Below, piece after piece: positions 34,730 to 43,044 of a DNA stretch of 64,000 nucleotides; the stretch's first letter is position 1, and every line of letters starts with the position of its first letter. This DNA is from Mucilaginibacter celer (GTDB taxonomy: Bacteria; Bacteroidota; Bacteroidia; Sphingobacteriales; Sphingobacteriaceae). The notes under the pieces were generated by a model. The model saw only the letters and a list, made by a program, of their open reading frames with translations. It had not been told where the DNA came from and made no database searches. Where the stretch lies: positions 310,001 through 374,000 of the forward strand of contig NZ_CP032869.1 in assembly GCF_003576455.2 (NCBI RefSeq), written 5' to 3'. The translations under genes were made by a program, and so were the position numbers.

Positions 34730-35935
34730 ATGAACCAGGAATTTGGCCCTGTACGGGGCATGGCGTTTGAAAAGGAATACACCTTACATATCGGGTGGAA
34801 AATATTTTTGTACATCTTTATTACGGCTTTGTTATTTGCCGGTGCTTACTCAATTTATACGGCAACTGCCGATAAAAACTGGTGGCTTTTGGTAATCGGG
34901 TTAGTTTTGATTGCAATAAGCGGATATTTTTATTTCGAAATAAAGGCATCTAAAATTATACTCAATAATGGAGGCGTAAAAAGGGTGGGGTACTTTAGCA
35001 GCAGAGAATTACTGTTACCCAATATTGAAGGGTATACTGTTGTGCAGGGTAAAAGGCTAACCATTAAACCCGTCAACAAATCCGATAAAAAAATAAGCCT
35101 GGCCGATTATACCTATTTTGCAGACGCCGGTGAAATATGGAGATGGGTAACCATGAACTGCCGCGACCTGGATGCCGAGCTACAGCAGGCCGAACTAAAC
35201 GAGATCCAAAACGATAACAGCTTCGGCTTTACAGGCGAAGAAAGGCTGGCCGAGCTGAAGCGGTTAAAGCAATTCTGCTCATATTTTAATTATGCCGCTA
35301 CTGCAATATGTATCTGGATGTTCGCTTATCCTAAACCTTATGATTATGCTATTTTAACAGGTTTAATATGGCCTTTGGCGGTGATGTTTGTGTTTTTCTT
35401 AAAAAGAGACGTAGTTACGCTTTACAATGGCGATAATAAAAAAGAGGCTGTATACCCTTCGTTAGGTACAGCCCTGGTATTGCCGGTGGTGGGATTGTTC
35501 ATAAGGACGTTACTTGATTTTAAACCGGCACGTTTTGCAGATGTGCTTTTGCCTGCCGGTACGGTGGCAGTTATTTTGGCAGCTTTGTTTGTGGTGATAT
35601 TGATTGGCGCAAAAGAAAAAGCCCGTTCAAACAAAACCACCTGGCTTACTGCCGTAGTATTTGTTTTGTTGTATGGTTTCACGGCGCCTGTTATTGTTAA
35701 TTGCAATTTTGATTACGCAGCCCCCAAAGTTTATGCAGCACAGGTAATGAGCCAACGGATCTCGACAGGTAAACACACTTCGTACAATTTAACGCTAAGT
35801 AAATGGGGCCCAAAAGAAAGCGAGGAAGTTGAGGTTAGCAAATCGCTTTACAATGAAGTTAAGGTTGGCGATATGGTTGAGGTAAACTTGAAGCCCGGGC
35901 TTTTAAAAATACAGTGGTTTTATATTAGCCGGTAA
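34730..35935 (+). CDS. Multi-pass membrane protein of unknown function
   Basis: 401 residues. Two membrane helices near the N-terminus (about 22-70) are followed by a soluble region with a PH-like look (ASKIILNNGGVKRVGYFSSRELLLPNIEGYTVV, about 73-125). Further helices occur at about 188-225, 245-290 and 300-325, then a soluble C-terminal domain with KWGPKESEEVEVSKSLYNEVKVGDMVEVNLKPGLL. No family recognised. It sits between the two LiaF-like genes and on the opposite strand, which may reflect envelope-related clustering. Confidence 0.7.
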   Translation: MNQEFGPVRGMAFEKEYTLHIGWKIFLYIFITALLFAGAYSIYTATADKNWWLLVIGLVLIAISGYFYFEIKASKIILNNGGVKRVGYFSSRELLLPNIEGYTVVQGKRLTIKPVNKSDKKISLADYTYFADAGEIWRWVTMNCRDLDAELQQAELNEIQNDNSFGFTGEERLAELKRLKQFCSYFNYAATAICIWMFAYPKPYDYAILTGLIWPLAVMFVFFLKRDVVTLYNGDNKKEAVYPSLGTALVLPVVGLFIRTLLDFKPARFADVLLPAGTVAVILAALFVVILIGAKEKARSNKTTWLTAVVFVLLYGFTAPVIVNCNFDYAAPKVYAAQVMSQRISTGKHTSYNLTLSKWGPKESEEVEVSKSLYNEVKVGDMVEVNLKPGLLKIQWFYISR

Positions 35936-35963
35936 ACAATTAACAACTTATCTGCATATCAAC

Positions 35964-36000
35964 AAAAAAACCGGGGCTTTTTAAAAATGCCCCGGTTTTT
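35964..36000. terminator. Terminator between convergent membrane-protein genes
   Basis: Stem CCGGGGC / GCCCCGG extended by A/T pairs, ending in a T run on the plus strand and in a T run on the minus strand from the A-rich left side; probably bidirectional. Confidence 0.85.
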
Positions 36001-36028
36001 CAATATATATATGATGGGTTGATTGCTT

Positions 36029-36439
36029 TTAAGCCTCGGTTTTAGGCTCTTCGAAATTGAATTGTTGTTTGGCTTTTTCGTTGTTTTCCCAAAAATCACG
36101 GTCGGCTTGTTTGGCAGGGCGCAAGGCAATCCAGGCGCCTAATACAATCAGCCCTACCGGCCAGGTAATGTTATCGGCATTGTGTACATTTTCGTTTATT
36201 AAAAAGATGATACCTATAAGGATCATAAAAATCCATGATGGTTTCTGAAAATTGTGCTTAGCGCCCATAATGGCACCCCATGCTATAAACCACATTGGCC
36301 AGCTGAACAACCAATCGGGAATAATAAAAGCGTTAAACTGATCAACCAGTAATAAAGCGCCTGCTGCTAATAAAATTACCCCTAACATGACCTTGCCATT
36401 TTTGTTATTTGCTTGAGGGGTTGCTATATCGTTGTTCAT
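36029..36439 (-). CDS. Short LiaF/DUF5668-type membrane protein
   Basis: 136 residues with four hydrophobic helices (MLGVILLAAGALLLVDQF, SWPMWFIAWGAIMG, PSWIFMILIGIIFLI, ITWPVGLIVLGAWIAL), alignable by eye with the N-terminal part of the 283-residue LiaF-like protein. Both start MNNDI. It lacks the C-terminal beta domain. It probably arose by duplication of the membrane half. Function unknown; it may oligomerise with its paralogue. Confidence 0.78.
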   Translation of the reverse strand: MNNDIATPQANNKNGKVMLGVILLAAGALLLVDQFNAFIIPDWLFSWPMWFIAWGAIMGAKHNFQKPSWIFMILIGIIFLINENVHNADNITWPVGLIVLGAWIALRPAKQADRDFWENNEKAKQQFNFEEPKTEA

Positions 36440-36644
36440 TGTTTTAAGTTTTAATGTTACCCAAAACTACAGCAACAGGGCAGGGCGGTCAACCAATAGT
36501 TGGCGATGTTGGGGGAGATGTCGGTAAAGTGGTGGATAAAGGCGGTGAAAAAGGAACGGGATTGAGTGGCAGCGGTAAGTGGCAGGAGATTATAAGCAGG
36601 AAGCAGGAAAGCGAGATTCAGGAAGCAGGAAAGCGAAGATGGGG

Positions 36645-36678
36645 AAAACCACCGGTGATACTTTGCACCGGTGGTTTT
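36645..36678. terminator. Hairpin after the DUF4932 gene
   Basis: A 13-bp perfect stem (AAAACCACCGGTG and its complement at 36666-36678), 22 bases past the stop of the minus-strand gene; the U-tract is only TTTT. The adjoining 36440-36640 stretch is repetitive (GCAGGAAGCAGGAAAGCG) and I see no credible gene there. Confidence 0.65.
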
Positions 36679-36700
36679 CTTGTATTTGTTTAAGCTAAGC

Positions 36701-38134
36701 TTATTGCTGCGTTTTACACCAGGCCACTATCATGGGGTAAAGCTCAACGGTTTTTAGGTTTTTATTTTCGCGATGGAGGTGTAATAACTCCTGGTCAAAT
36801 TCTTTAAAGCGGACAAAATTGCGGCGGTCAACCATTAATGATTCGCGTTTGGCTATCACAAAATCGGCTACCGGTTTATCATAGCTATCGGCAATGTACA
36901 GGCAAAAGGCGGCATGCGTCATATACTCATTAAACACACTGATCGGGCTGCCGTAAAAATCGCTGCTGTTGCCTGCTTTTGCCCAGATCTGCCGTTTTGA
37001 AAATATGCTGTCAATTTGTTTGGCATATTGTGATGTTGCCGGGTTTACATAGTTATGATCAATTTCGGTAAATACAATACCCGTCATCAGGCCTTCGCGT
37101 TGTTTTTCGGTGAGGGTTTTATCGTTGTCGTACCTGTCGGTTCCGCAAATAAACATTACACTTTCGCCAAAAGGTTTTTTCTTATCATAGTCGAAAGTCG
37201 AATAGCGCTGCGTACTGTGCGAACCGCCGATAAGAGGCGACGAAACTACACGGTACGACTGATATTTACGCTTCGGGAATTCATTTTCCATCCAGGCCCA
37301 CATCTGTTTTACCGGTAGCAGTTCCTTTTGCCGGGCAAGCTGCTGCCTGTAGTACGGCAGGTTTTGCTTGTAAAACTTCCGGAAGTTTGATTTTACGGCA
37401 AAATCCTCAATCAGTGGTTTTAACTTTCCAAATAAACTACTGTCGGCCAGTTCATCTCCGAAAACATAATAGTAAGGACCATTAAATAACAGCTTTGCAT
37501 TTGATGAACCTGAGGTAGTATCCTGAAAGTTAAAGGCAAAACTATTCTCCCTGAATTCATAGTATTTGTTTGAATACAGGCTATCCGGAAAGGCAAGCGC
37601 TTTAAATATGGGGTGATTCATATAGGGTTTAAACCAATCCACCACTCGGTTGTAATAATCGCCGGTTTTGTTTAAATCGGTAGCCTTTTGCCCCGCAGGC
37701 GATAGTGTCCAGATGATATTGGCCAGTTCATAAGGTTCGGGGATATCAAACTGCACATTGTTAAGGTTTTTAGTCCTGTAAGCCTTGGGGAAGTAACTGA
37801 ACAAATCATTAAAATGAAGCCTTAAAGTGCTTTTGCCCTTTGGCGATTGCAGGTTAACGAAAATGATTTGAGCATAAGGCAGTTTATTATGATAATAAAA
37901 CCTAACAGAATCTTTACCATAATATAAGGTAAAATAGGAGCCGGGTGCGGCATCATTACCCGGACTGGTTTTGTTGGTGCTAACGCAATAAGGATCGCTG
38001 CCCGGAAAGCCCGATATGGCGAACCTCACGGTATCATCGGGGCAAAATAATGTTTTAGGATAGGTTTCGGTAAGCGTTTGACCAAATACGGTGGTAAAAA
38101 GAAATAGAAAAAGAGATGTGAATAAAAGGCGCAT
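36701..38134 (-). CDS. Exported DUF4932-type protein with altered zinc motif
   Basis: 477 residues with a signal peptide (RLLFTSLFLFLFTTVFGQ). The central and C-terminal parts look like DUF4932, a Bacteroidota family with a metalloprotease-like pattern: VFTEIDHNYVNP at about 345, followed about 50 residues later by SPISVFNEYMTHAAFCLY. In a canonical HExxH motif the first residue would be His; here TEIDH has Thr. Metal binding may therefore be lost or altered. DUF assignment is by pattern memory. Monocistronic. Confidence 0.65.
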   Translation of the reverse strand: MRLLFTSLFLFLFTTVFGQTLTETYPKTLFCPDDTVRFAISGFPGSDPYCVSTNKTSPGNDAAPGSYFTLYYGKDSVRFYYHNKLPYAQIIFVNLQSPKGKSTLRLHFNDLFSYFPKAYRTKNLNNVQFDIPEPYELANIIWTLSPAGQKATDLNKTGDYYNRVVDWFKPYMNHPIFKALAFPDSLYSNKYYEFRENSFAFNFQDTTSGSSNAKLLFNGPYYYVFGDELADSSLFGKLKPLIEDFAVKSNFRKFYKQNLPYYRQQLARQKELLPVKQMWAWMENEFPKRKYQSYRVVSSPLIGGSHSTQRYSTFDYDKKKPFGESVMFICGTDRYDNDKTLTEKQREGLMTGIVFTEIDHNYVNPATSQYAKQIDSIFSKRQIWAKAGNSSDFYGSPISVFNEYMTHAAFCLYIADSYDKPVADFVIAKRESLMVDRRNFVRFKEFDQELLHLHRENKNLKTVELYPMIVAWCKTQQ

Positions 38135-38244
38135 AGGTTATTTTGTATTAGATTCCCAATGTACAAATACCGGTGCAATAATTTATATTGTTGTGTAAGG
38201 AAATGTTGCTTGGGTTAAAAATGTTACAAAGGCTTATTAACTGT

Positions 38245-38784
38245 CTATATATTACCCTCTAATAACTTGTGATATTTGTATTTCAATCTGTGCCAAAATT
38301 CCTTTAAGCGATGATCGATGGGGGCGAGTGGCCAGTTAATGTTGAATTTTTGTTCTTTTCCTAATACTATAGCATCGGCGTAATTTGGGATGGCTACTTG
38401 GCAATGTAGCATTGAGGGTACATCCTTTAACTCTTCAAAATTCAGGGGATGCAAAAGTGATTTGGGATAGTAACTAATTTCTATTACAGTTTTATTCGGC
38501 TCAGCCCGGTAGATATAGAGTGTAATGTTGTGCAGATTGGGGAAAAGTTCATTTAGCTTCGGCATTAAAGCCGATAACTGTTCCGGCTTTTTTTTGTCGT
38601 TTAACGATTTTCTGATTTTACGGCTCTCCTTAGCATTTAAATTGTTTTCTTCCTCTTCCGAAATTATATACAAGCAATTGTCTGAAATTTTGTTCCAGGT
38701 CAGTTCACGTGCCATAGCAAGCAGGCTTACAGTTGCATCAGTCAACTGTTGTTGCATAGCTTCTTTAACAATATATCCAATCAT
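38245..38784 (-). CDS. Unrecognised protein downstream of a PAS-GAF signalling gene
   Basis: 179 residues, no membrane or signal segment. It opens MIGYIVKEAMQQQLTD, has a Lys/Glu-rich middle (NNLNAKESRKIRKSLNDKKK) and a C-terminal part with NITLYIYRAEPNKTVIEISYY and HRLKEFWHRLKYKYHKL. No domain recognised. It begins 12 bases after the stop of the PAS-GAF-HisKA gene, so the two are very probably co-transcribed and may act together. Confidence 0.65.
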   Translation of the reverse strand: MIGYIVKEAMQQQLTDATVSLLAMARELTWNKISDNCLYIISEEEENNLNAKESRKIRKSLNDKKKPEQLSALMPKLNELFPNLHNITLYIYRAEPNKTVIEISYYPKSLLHPLNFEELKDVPSMLHCQVAIPNYADAIVLGKEQKFNINWPLAPIDHRLKEFWHRLKYKYHKLLEGNI

Positions 38785-38796
38785 TAAGTTCGTTAG

Positions 38797-40227
38797 TTAA
38801 TCATCCGTACCGCTGGCCTTGATATAAACAGTGCGCTCTACAATAGAGTGTATTACTCCATCCAGCTCTTGAGATGTGGTATCGAGGTGGGTCATGATCT
38901 CTTTATTCAATGGATTTTGCAGATCCTCATCATCAAATAAATTAACCAGGCCCATAATGGTTGCAACCGGGCGGCGCAACTCGTGCGAACTGATATTGGC
39001 AATGGTTTGCAGCCTGTGGTTTTGCTCCATAATGCTTTCTTCGGTTCGTTTACTTTCAATCAGCACCCGCAAAATATTAACGGTACGGGCAATTATACTT
39101 AATTCAAGTTCTGTAGGTTCGCGCGAAACATGATAGTAAATAGCGAAAGTTGCCAGCACTTTTGCCCCCTTCGAACTGATAACCGGGGTAGACCAGCAGG
39201 CTTTTAAACCGTAGGGTTGGGCCAGGTGTTTGTAGTTTGCCCAAAGGGGATCGTTTTCGATATCGCTTACTATAATTTGTTTACGATGAAATGCCGCTGT
39301 ACCGCACGAGCCAATGTTTGGCCCTATGGGCATGTCTTCTATCAAATCGCAATAAGCTTTTGGTAACCTTGGAGCGGCAAGGGAAACCAGCTTATCATGA
39401 TCATCAATTTCCAAAACCGAACAAAGCATTTCCGGAAAAATGTTTTCTATGCCTTTAAGCAGTTCGGCAGTATTTTGGGCAAGGCTGTTTTGGGTTGAGG
39501 CGTTTAATTCCAGTACATCTTTTTCAAGCTTTAATACCCATTCCTGCATTTTTATTTCGGTAATATCACGCACAAAAACCGCCAGTTGCCGGTTATATGG
39601 ATAGATATTGATACGAAGCCAGCTGTTTGAATGTGCGTTTAAATACTGTACCTGTACTGATTTATTTTCGGCCAACGCCTGCGAAAATGCTTCCGCTACC
39701 CGGTCAATTAATCCGAGGCTTTCAATTTGCATAAAATTGACTTTTTGCAATGCGGCATGTTCAAGGTTGGCCATGGCCTGGAAAGCCGGATTATAACCGG
39801 CTATATTCCAACCGGCATCAAGCACTACAAAACCTTCGTTAAGGCTTTGAATGGTATGTTGTACAATATCGTGGCCGGGCTCGCAGGGAGCGGCGGCAAG
39901 TACATTGCCGGTTGCGTAAATCAGGTTCTCATCCTCGCCTAATATTAACGACCAGATCATACTAAAATAACAACCGTCTTTTGCTTTTATGCGGCTTTGG
40001 TAGCCCACCAGCTTTTTATCGCGCATTAAACTGCCCAGGTTTTCTTCCTTGCGCTCTTTATCGGCGGGGTGGCAGATTGCTTCGAAATTTAAATCGGCAA
40101 GGTCATGTTCGGTATAATTAAAAGTGTTGCGGAAAGCCTGGTTGGTATGGAGAATGATACCATCCATATCCATCACAAAAAAAACATCTTTTGAGTGCGT
40201 AAACAGTGATATGATTTTGGCATTCAT
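38797..40227 (-). CDS. PAS-PAS-GAF-HisKA protein lacking an ATPase domain
   Basis: 476 residues. PAS 1 (about 8-115; VFFVMDMDGIILHTNQAF), PAS 2 (about 120-225; GFVVLDAGWNIAGYNPAF), and a GAF domain (about 240-385) with the family word IGSCGTAAFHRKQIIVSDI. A dimerisation helix with the H-box ANISSHELRRPVATIMGLVNLF follows. The protein ends about 65 residues after the H-box, with no N, G1 or G2 box; none of these occurs in any frame downstream before the next gene. It could accept phosphate from another kinase, or act as a phosphatase or scaffold. Cytoplasmic. Confidence 0.88.
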   Translation of the reverse strand: MNAKIISLFTHSKDVFFVMDMDGIILHTNQAFRNTFNYTEHDLADLNFEAICHPADKERKEENLGSLMRDKKLVGYQSRIKAKDGCYFSMIWSLILGEDENLIYATGNVLAAAPCEPGHDIVQHTIQSLNEGFVVLDAGWNIAGYNPAFQAMANLEHAALQKVNFMQIESLGLIDRVAEAFSQALAENKSVQVQYLNAHSNSWLRINIYPYNRQLAVFVRDITEIKMQEWVLKLEKDVLELNASTQNSLAQNTAELLKGIENIFPEMLCSVLEIDDHDKLVSLAAPRLPKAYCDLIEDMPIGPNIGSCGTAAFHRKQIIVSDIENDPLWANYKHLAQPYGLKACWSTPVISSKGAKVLATFAIYYHVSREPTELELSIIARTVNILRVLIESKRTEESIMEQNHRLQTIANISSHELRRPVATIMGLVNLFDDEDLQNPLNKEIMTHLDTTSQELDGVIHSIVERTVYIKASGTDD

Positions 40228-40293
40228 ACGCTAAACTCTTAACATAGTTATAATAACTAAGTTATAAAAATGTTTATGATATTACATAATATT

Positions 40294-40998
40294 TTATGGG
40301 GTAGTTGCAGCCACAGGTATTATCTTTCCGTTAAAAAATTTGCTGCCTGTTAAGGCAAAATCGGCAATGTATTTTCCCATTTCAAAAGCCATAACCGGCG
40401 ACTCATAACCCGGAAAAGCCTGCTCCAGCATTTCGGTTTGGGCCGAGCCTAAGGCAAGGCAATTTACTTTGATATTTTGCTCAGCAAGTTCCTGCGCCAA
40501 ACACTCGGTTAACGTATGCAAGGCCGATTTACTGGCCGAATAAGCCGCTAAGCCCGGAAATTTGGCACTCCCCTGGAAGCCGCCCATACTACCGATATTT
40601 ACAATATGGCCGCCCGAGGGGATTAAAGGCAACAGGGATTGAATAGCCCTTACATGGCCGATGAAATTACTTTGCAGCATCTCCACAAAATCCGACTCGG
40701 AAAGCTGGGTGAAAGGTTTGTTGATGAGTACACCTGCATTGTTGACCAGGATATCAACACGATTATCGAAATGCGATGCTATAAACTGCAGCAGGCCTTC
40801 ATAATCATCGTGCACAATATCAAATTTTAAGGCAAACAACTGGCAATCCGGGTTAAGGCCATGGGCTATTTCCAATAAGCGCTCCAGCTTATCCTGCGAA
40901 CGCGCCAGGGCAATCACTTTATTACTGCCCGATAGGATCAGTTCAATTACAGCTTCAAAACCTACGCCGCTGCTTGCGCCTGTTATTATGATGTTCAT
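40294..40998 (-). CDS. Short-chain dehydrogenase/reductase
   Basis: 234 residues of the classical SDR fold: cofactor motif TGASSGVGFEA (7-17), NNAG at about 89-92, catalytic Ser in VNIGSMGG and YSASK for Tyr/Lys. Residues after the first strand (ALARSQDKLERL) fit NADP preference. The C-terminus ends SKFFNGKIIPVAATTP. It lies downstream of the aromatic amino acid hydroxylase gene on the same strand, separated by repeat P2. A pterin-recycling role is conceivable but unsupported. Confidence 0.88.
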   Translation of the reverse strand: MNIIITGASSGVGFEAVIELILSGSNKVIALARSQDKLERLLEIAHGLNPDCQLFALKFDIVHDDYEGLLQFIASHFDNRVDILVNNAGVLINKPFTQLSESDFVEMLQSNFIGHVRAIQSLLPLIPSGGHIVNIGSMGGFQGSAKFPGLAAYSASKSALHTLTECLAQELAEQNIKVNCLALGSAQTEMLEQAFPGYESPVMAFEMGKYIADFALTGSKFFNGKIIPVAATTP

Positions 40999-41055
40999 AT
41001 GCCCCCTAACCCCCTAAAGGGGGAATGATTGTGTTAAACGGATTTTATTACCACA

Positions 41056-41148
41056 CGTCATTGCGAGGAACGAAGCAATCGCGAACTTTACAGGGGACTT
41101 TTATAGTCACTCTACTAATCGGGGATTGCTTCGTTCCTCGCAATGACG
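41056..41148. repeat. CGTCATTGCGAGG inverted repeat, copy P2
   Basis: A 25-base perfect inverted repeat with arms 41056-41080 and 41124-41148, beginning CGTCATTGCGAGGAACGAAG. A small GCCCCCTAACCCCCTAAAGG hairpin-type repeat lies just before it (41000-41025). Both fill the gap between the hydroxylase stop and the SDR start. Confidence 0.9.
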
Positions 41149-41162
41149 CGGTGTTTGAATTG

Positions 41163-42941
41163 CTAAACTACCAATTTTTGCTCAACCGGATGCCTGATCA
41201 AATAAAAACCATCATTTATCAGTTTTTTATATTCAGGCTCGCCGGTAGCCTTTTGCTCCAGGAAACTTCTGATCTCCGCACAGATTACCGGCTCGATATC
41301 TTCATGGTCCAGTATTTCCAGAATTTCTAACGCGCAAAGCCAATCGTCATGATGATCTTTTTGTAGTTGTTGCCATACGTTGCCAAGATAGCCGTAGTCG
41401 GCATGCTTAGTTCGGCAATCGCGTACCTGCTGGTAAAGCTTATGCAGTTCTTTAGTTTTTTGATCGTAAGCAGGGTGGTGGGTTTCTGTTTTTGATTTGT
41501 AGGCGATATCTTCATAAGCCTCTTTATCGGCAGCGCCGCAAAATACCGAGGTGATCTCGCTTCCAACAGCCATGTCATAAACACCCCAGGCAGGATCAAA
41601 CAATACCGAGCCATCTTTATCAGTAACAGTCACATCAACAAAAGTTATCAGGATGGTCTTATCACCTTCAATAAGGATGTTTTTTATTTTGCCGGTTAGG
41701 CTGATTCCGCTTTCAAACTGAAGATTGGCGGAGTTGCCTTTTTCAATCCCCGCTACTTTCAGCTCTTCTGCCGAGAAATCTTCAAGGTCTTTATCATATC
41801 CTTTCAATTTCCCAACCGGCGAGCTAAAACCATCCTTGTGGTAGCCTTTATCATGGCCTTTCAGTTGTTTATTAGCAAACGCCAAAGCCGTTGCTCCGGT
41901 TGTTTTAATAAAATAAGGTTTGCCATCGGCGCCTGTTTTAAAATCGGTAAACGTACCTGATACCTGCAAGCCGGAAGTATAGACCGCCGTACAGGTGTTT
42001 TTACTGTCGATGGCTTTCTGCAGTCCGAAAACGCCGCCCCTGCGGAAAGCCATGGTATAGGCAAATTCTTCCAATACGTTGATGAGGTTTTGAAAATCGG
42101 GCGTTACAAAAAGGTGCGGCTGGGGCTTGGTAATATCGTAGGAGTATTTCACCGCATCGATTGTGTACCGAAGTTTTTCAATATCTTTTTGCATACAGGT
42201 TGAACTTTCGCCGATGGAGGAAAGCAGGCCTGCGCCATAAATTTTAGGTTGTTCTAATGTACCGATCAAACCATACTCCACGGTCCACCAGTGCAGGCGG
42301 CTTAGCAGCGCCATTTCTGATGGTTCGCCCATGTTTTCCTGGCAGTAGGCCACATAGGCTTCGGCTTTTATAATCTCCTGCTCATCAGCATCCGGCATTT
42401 CTTTCAATATAGATAGCGCGCGGATAGCTTCATACAGTTCAAAATCCTCTGCCGAAAACATGGCCTTGGCACCAATCGAACCAAAATAGCTTAAATATTC
42501 GTGGTAATCCTTATCAGCAATAATTGGCGCATGGCCTGCCGATTCATGAATAATGTCGGGCGCAGGCGTATATTCAATATGCTTTAACTGGCGGATATCG
42601 GCAGCAATAACCAATACCCGGTAGGCCTGGTATTCCATAAAAGCAGCCGGAGGGATAAAACCATCTACTGTAACGGCTCCCCAGCCAATTTTACCCAGGG
42701 CATCGTTCATCTCCTGTAAATTAGGGATCTGCTCGATGGTTAAGCCGGCCTTTTGCAGCCCGGGAATGTACGGGTAGTAGGCTACATCTTTAAGGTAGCT
42801 ATAATTCTGGCGCATTACGTAGCGCCACACTGCATGATCTATAGGGGTGTAGTGCTCGTAATGCTGATCAACTATAAATTGTTTTAAATGACCGGGCAAT
42901 GCCGCAACCTGCGGGTTATTAAAATCATTAAAATGGCTCAT
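41163..42941 (-). CDS. phhA: Aromatic amino acid (phenylalanine) hydroxylase, long form
   Basis: A pterin-dependent, non-haem iron hydroxylase; most likely converts phenylalanine to tyrosine, feeding the hppD/hmgA route in this window. The iron ligands are in DIIHESAGHAPI (two His, about residue 130-140) and in TVEYGLIG (Glu, about 220). The catalytic domain ends near residue 330. The remaining 260 residues (from about KAIDSKNTCTAVYTSGLQV) are an extension not found in the short proteobacterial enzyme but seen in Bacteroidota relatives. Its function is unknown. There is no N-terminal ACT domain. Confidence 0.9.
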   Translation of the reverse strand: MSHFNDFNNPQVAALPGHLKQFIVDQHYEHYTPIDHAVWRYVMRQNYSYLKDVAYYPYIPGLQKAGLTIEQIPNLQEMNDALGKIGWGAVTVDGFIPPAAFMEYQAYRVLVIAADIRQLKHIEYTPAPDIIHESAGHAPIIADKDYHEYLSYFGSIGAKAMFSAEDFELYEAIRALSILKEMPDADEQEIIKAEAYVAYCQENMGEPSEMALLSRLHWWTVEYGLIGTLEQPKIYGAGLLSSIGESSTCMQKDIEKLRYTIDAVKYSYDITKPQPHLFVTPDFQNLINVLEEFAYTMAFRRGGVFGLQKAIDSKNTCTAVYTSGLQVSGTFTDFKTGADGKPYFIKTTGATALAFANKQLKGHDKGYHKDGFSSPVGKLKGYDKDLEDFSAEELKVAGIEKGNSANLQFESGISLTGKIKNILIEGDKTILITFVDVTVTDKDGSVLFDPAWGVYDMAVGSEITSVFCGAADKEAYEDIAYKSKTETHHPAYDQKTKELHKLYQQVRDCRTKHADYGYLGNVWQQLQKDHHDDWLCALEILEILDHEDIEPVICAEIRSFLEQKATGEPEYKKLINDGFYLIRHPVEQKLVV

Positions 42942-43044
42942 GGATAAACGGCGGTTTATGATATAATAACGCCAAGTTTAGCAGATGGTTGCCATGAAAA
43001 CAAGTTTCAGGTTATTATTTTAAAATGGGCAATAAAACAGAATA

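Noticed and set aside
36454..36693. 79-residue plus-strand reading frame
   Set aside because: It runs through repetitive GCAGGAAGCAGG sequence and the terminator hairpin, and has a Gly-rich low-complexity composition.
41025..41330. Plus-strand frame reading SLRGTKQS
   Set aside because: This is the chance translation of the CGTCATTGCGAGG repeat running into the antisense of the hydroxylase gene.
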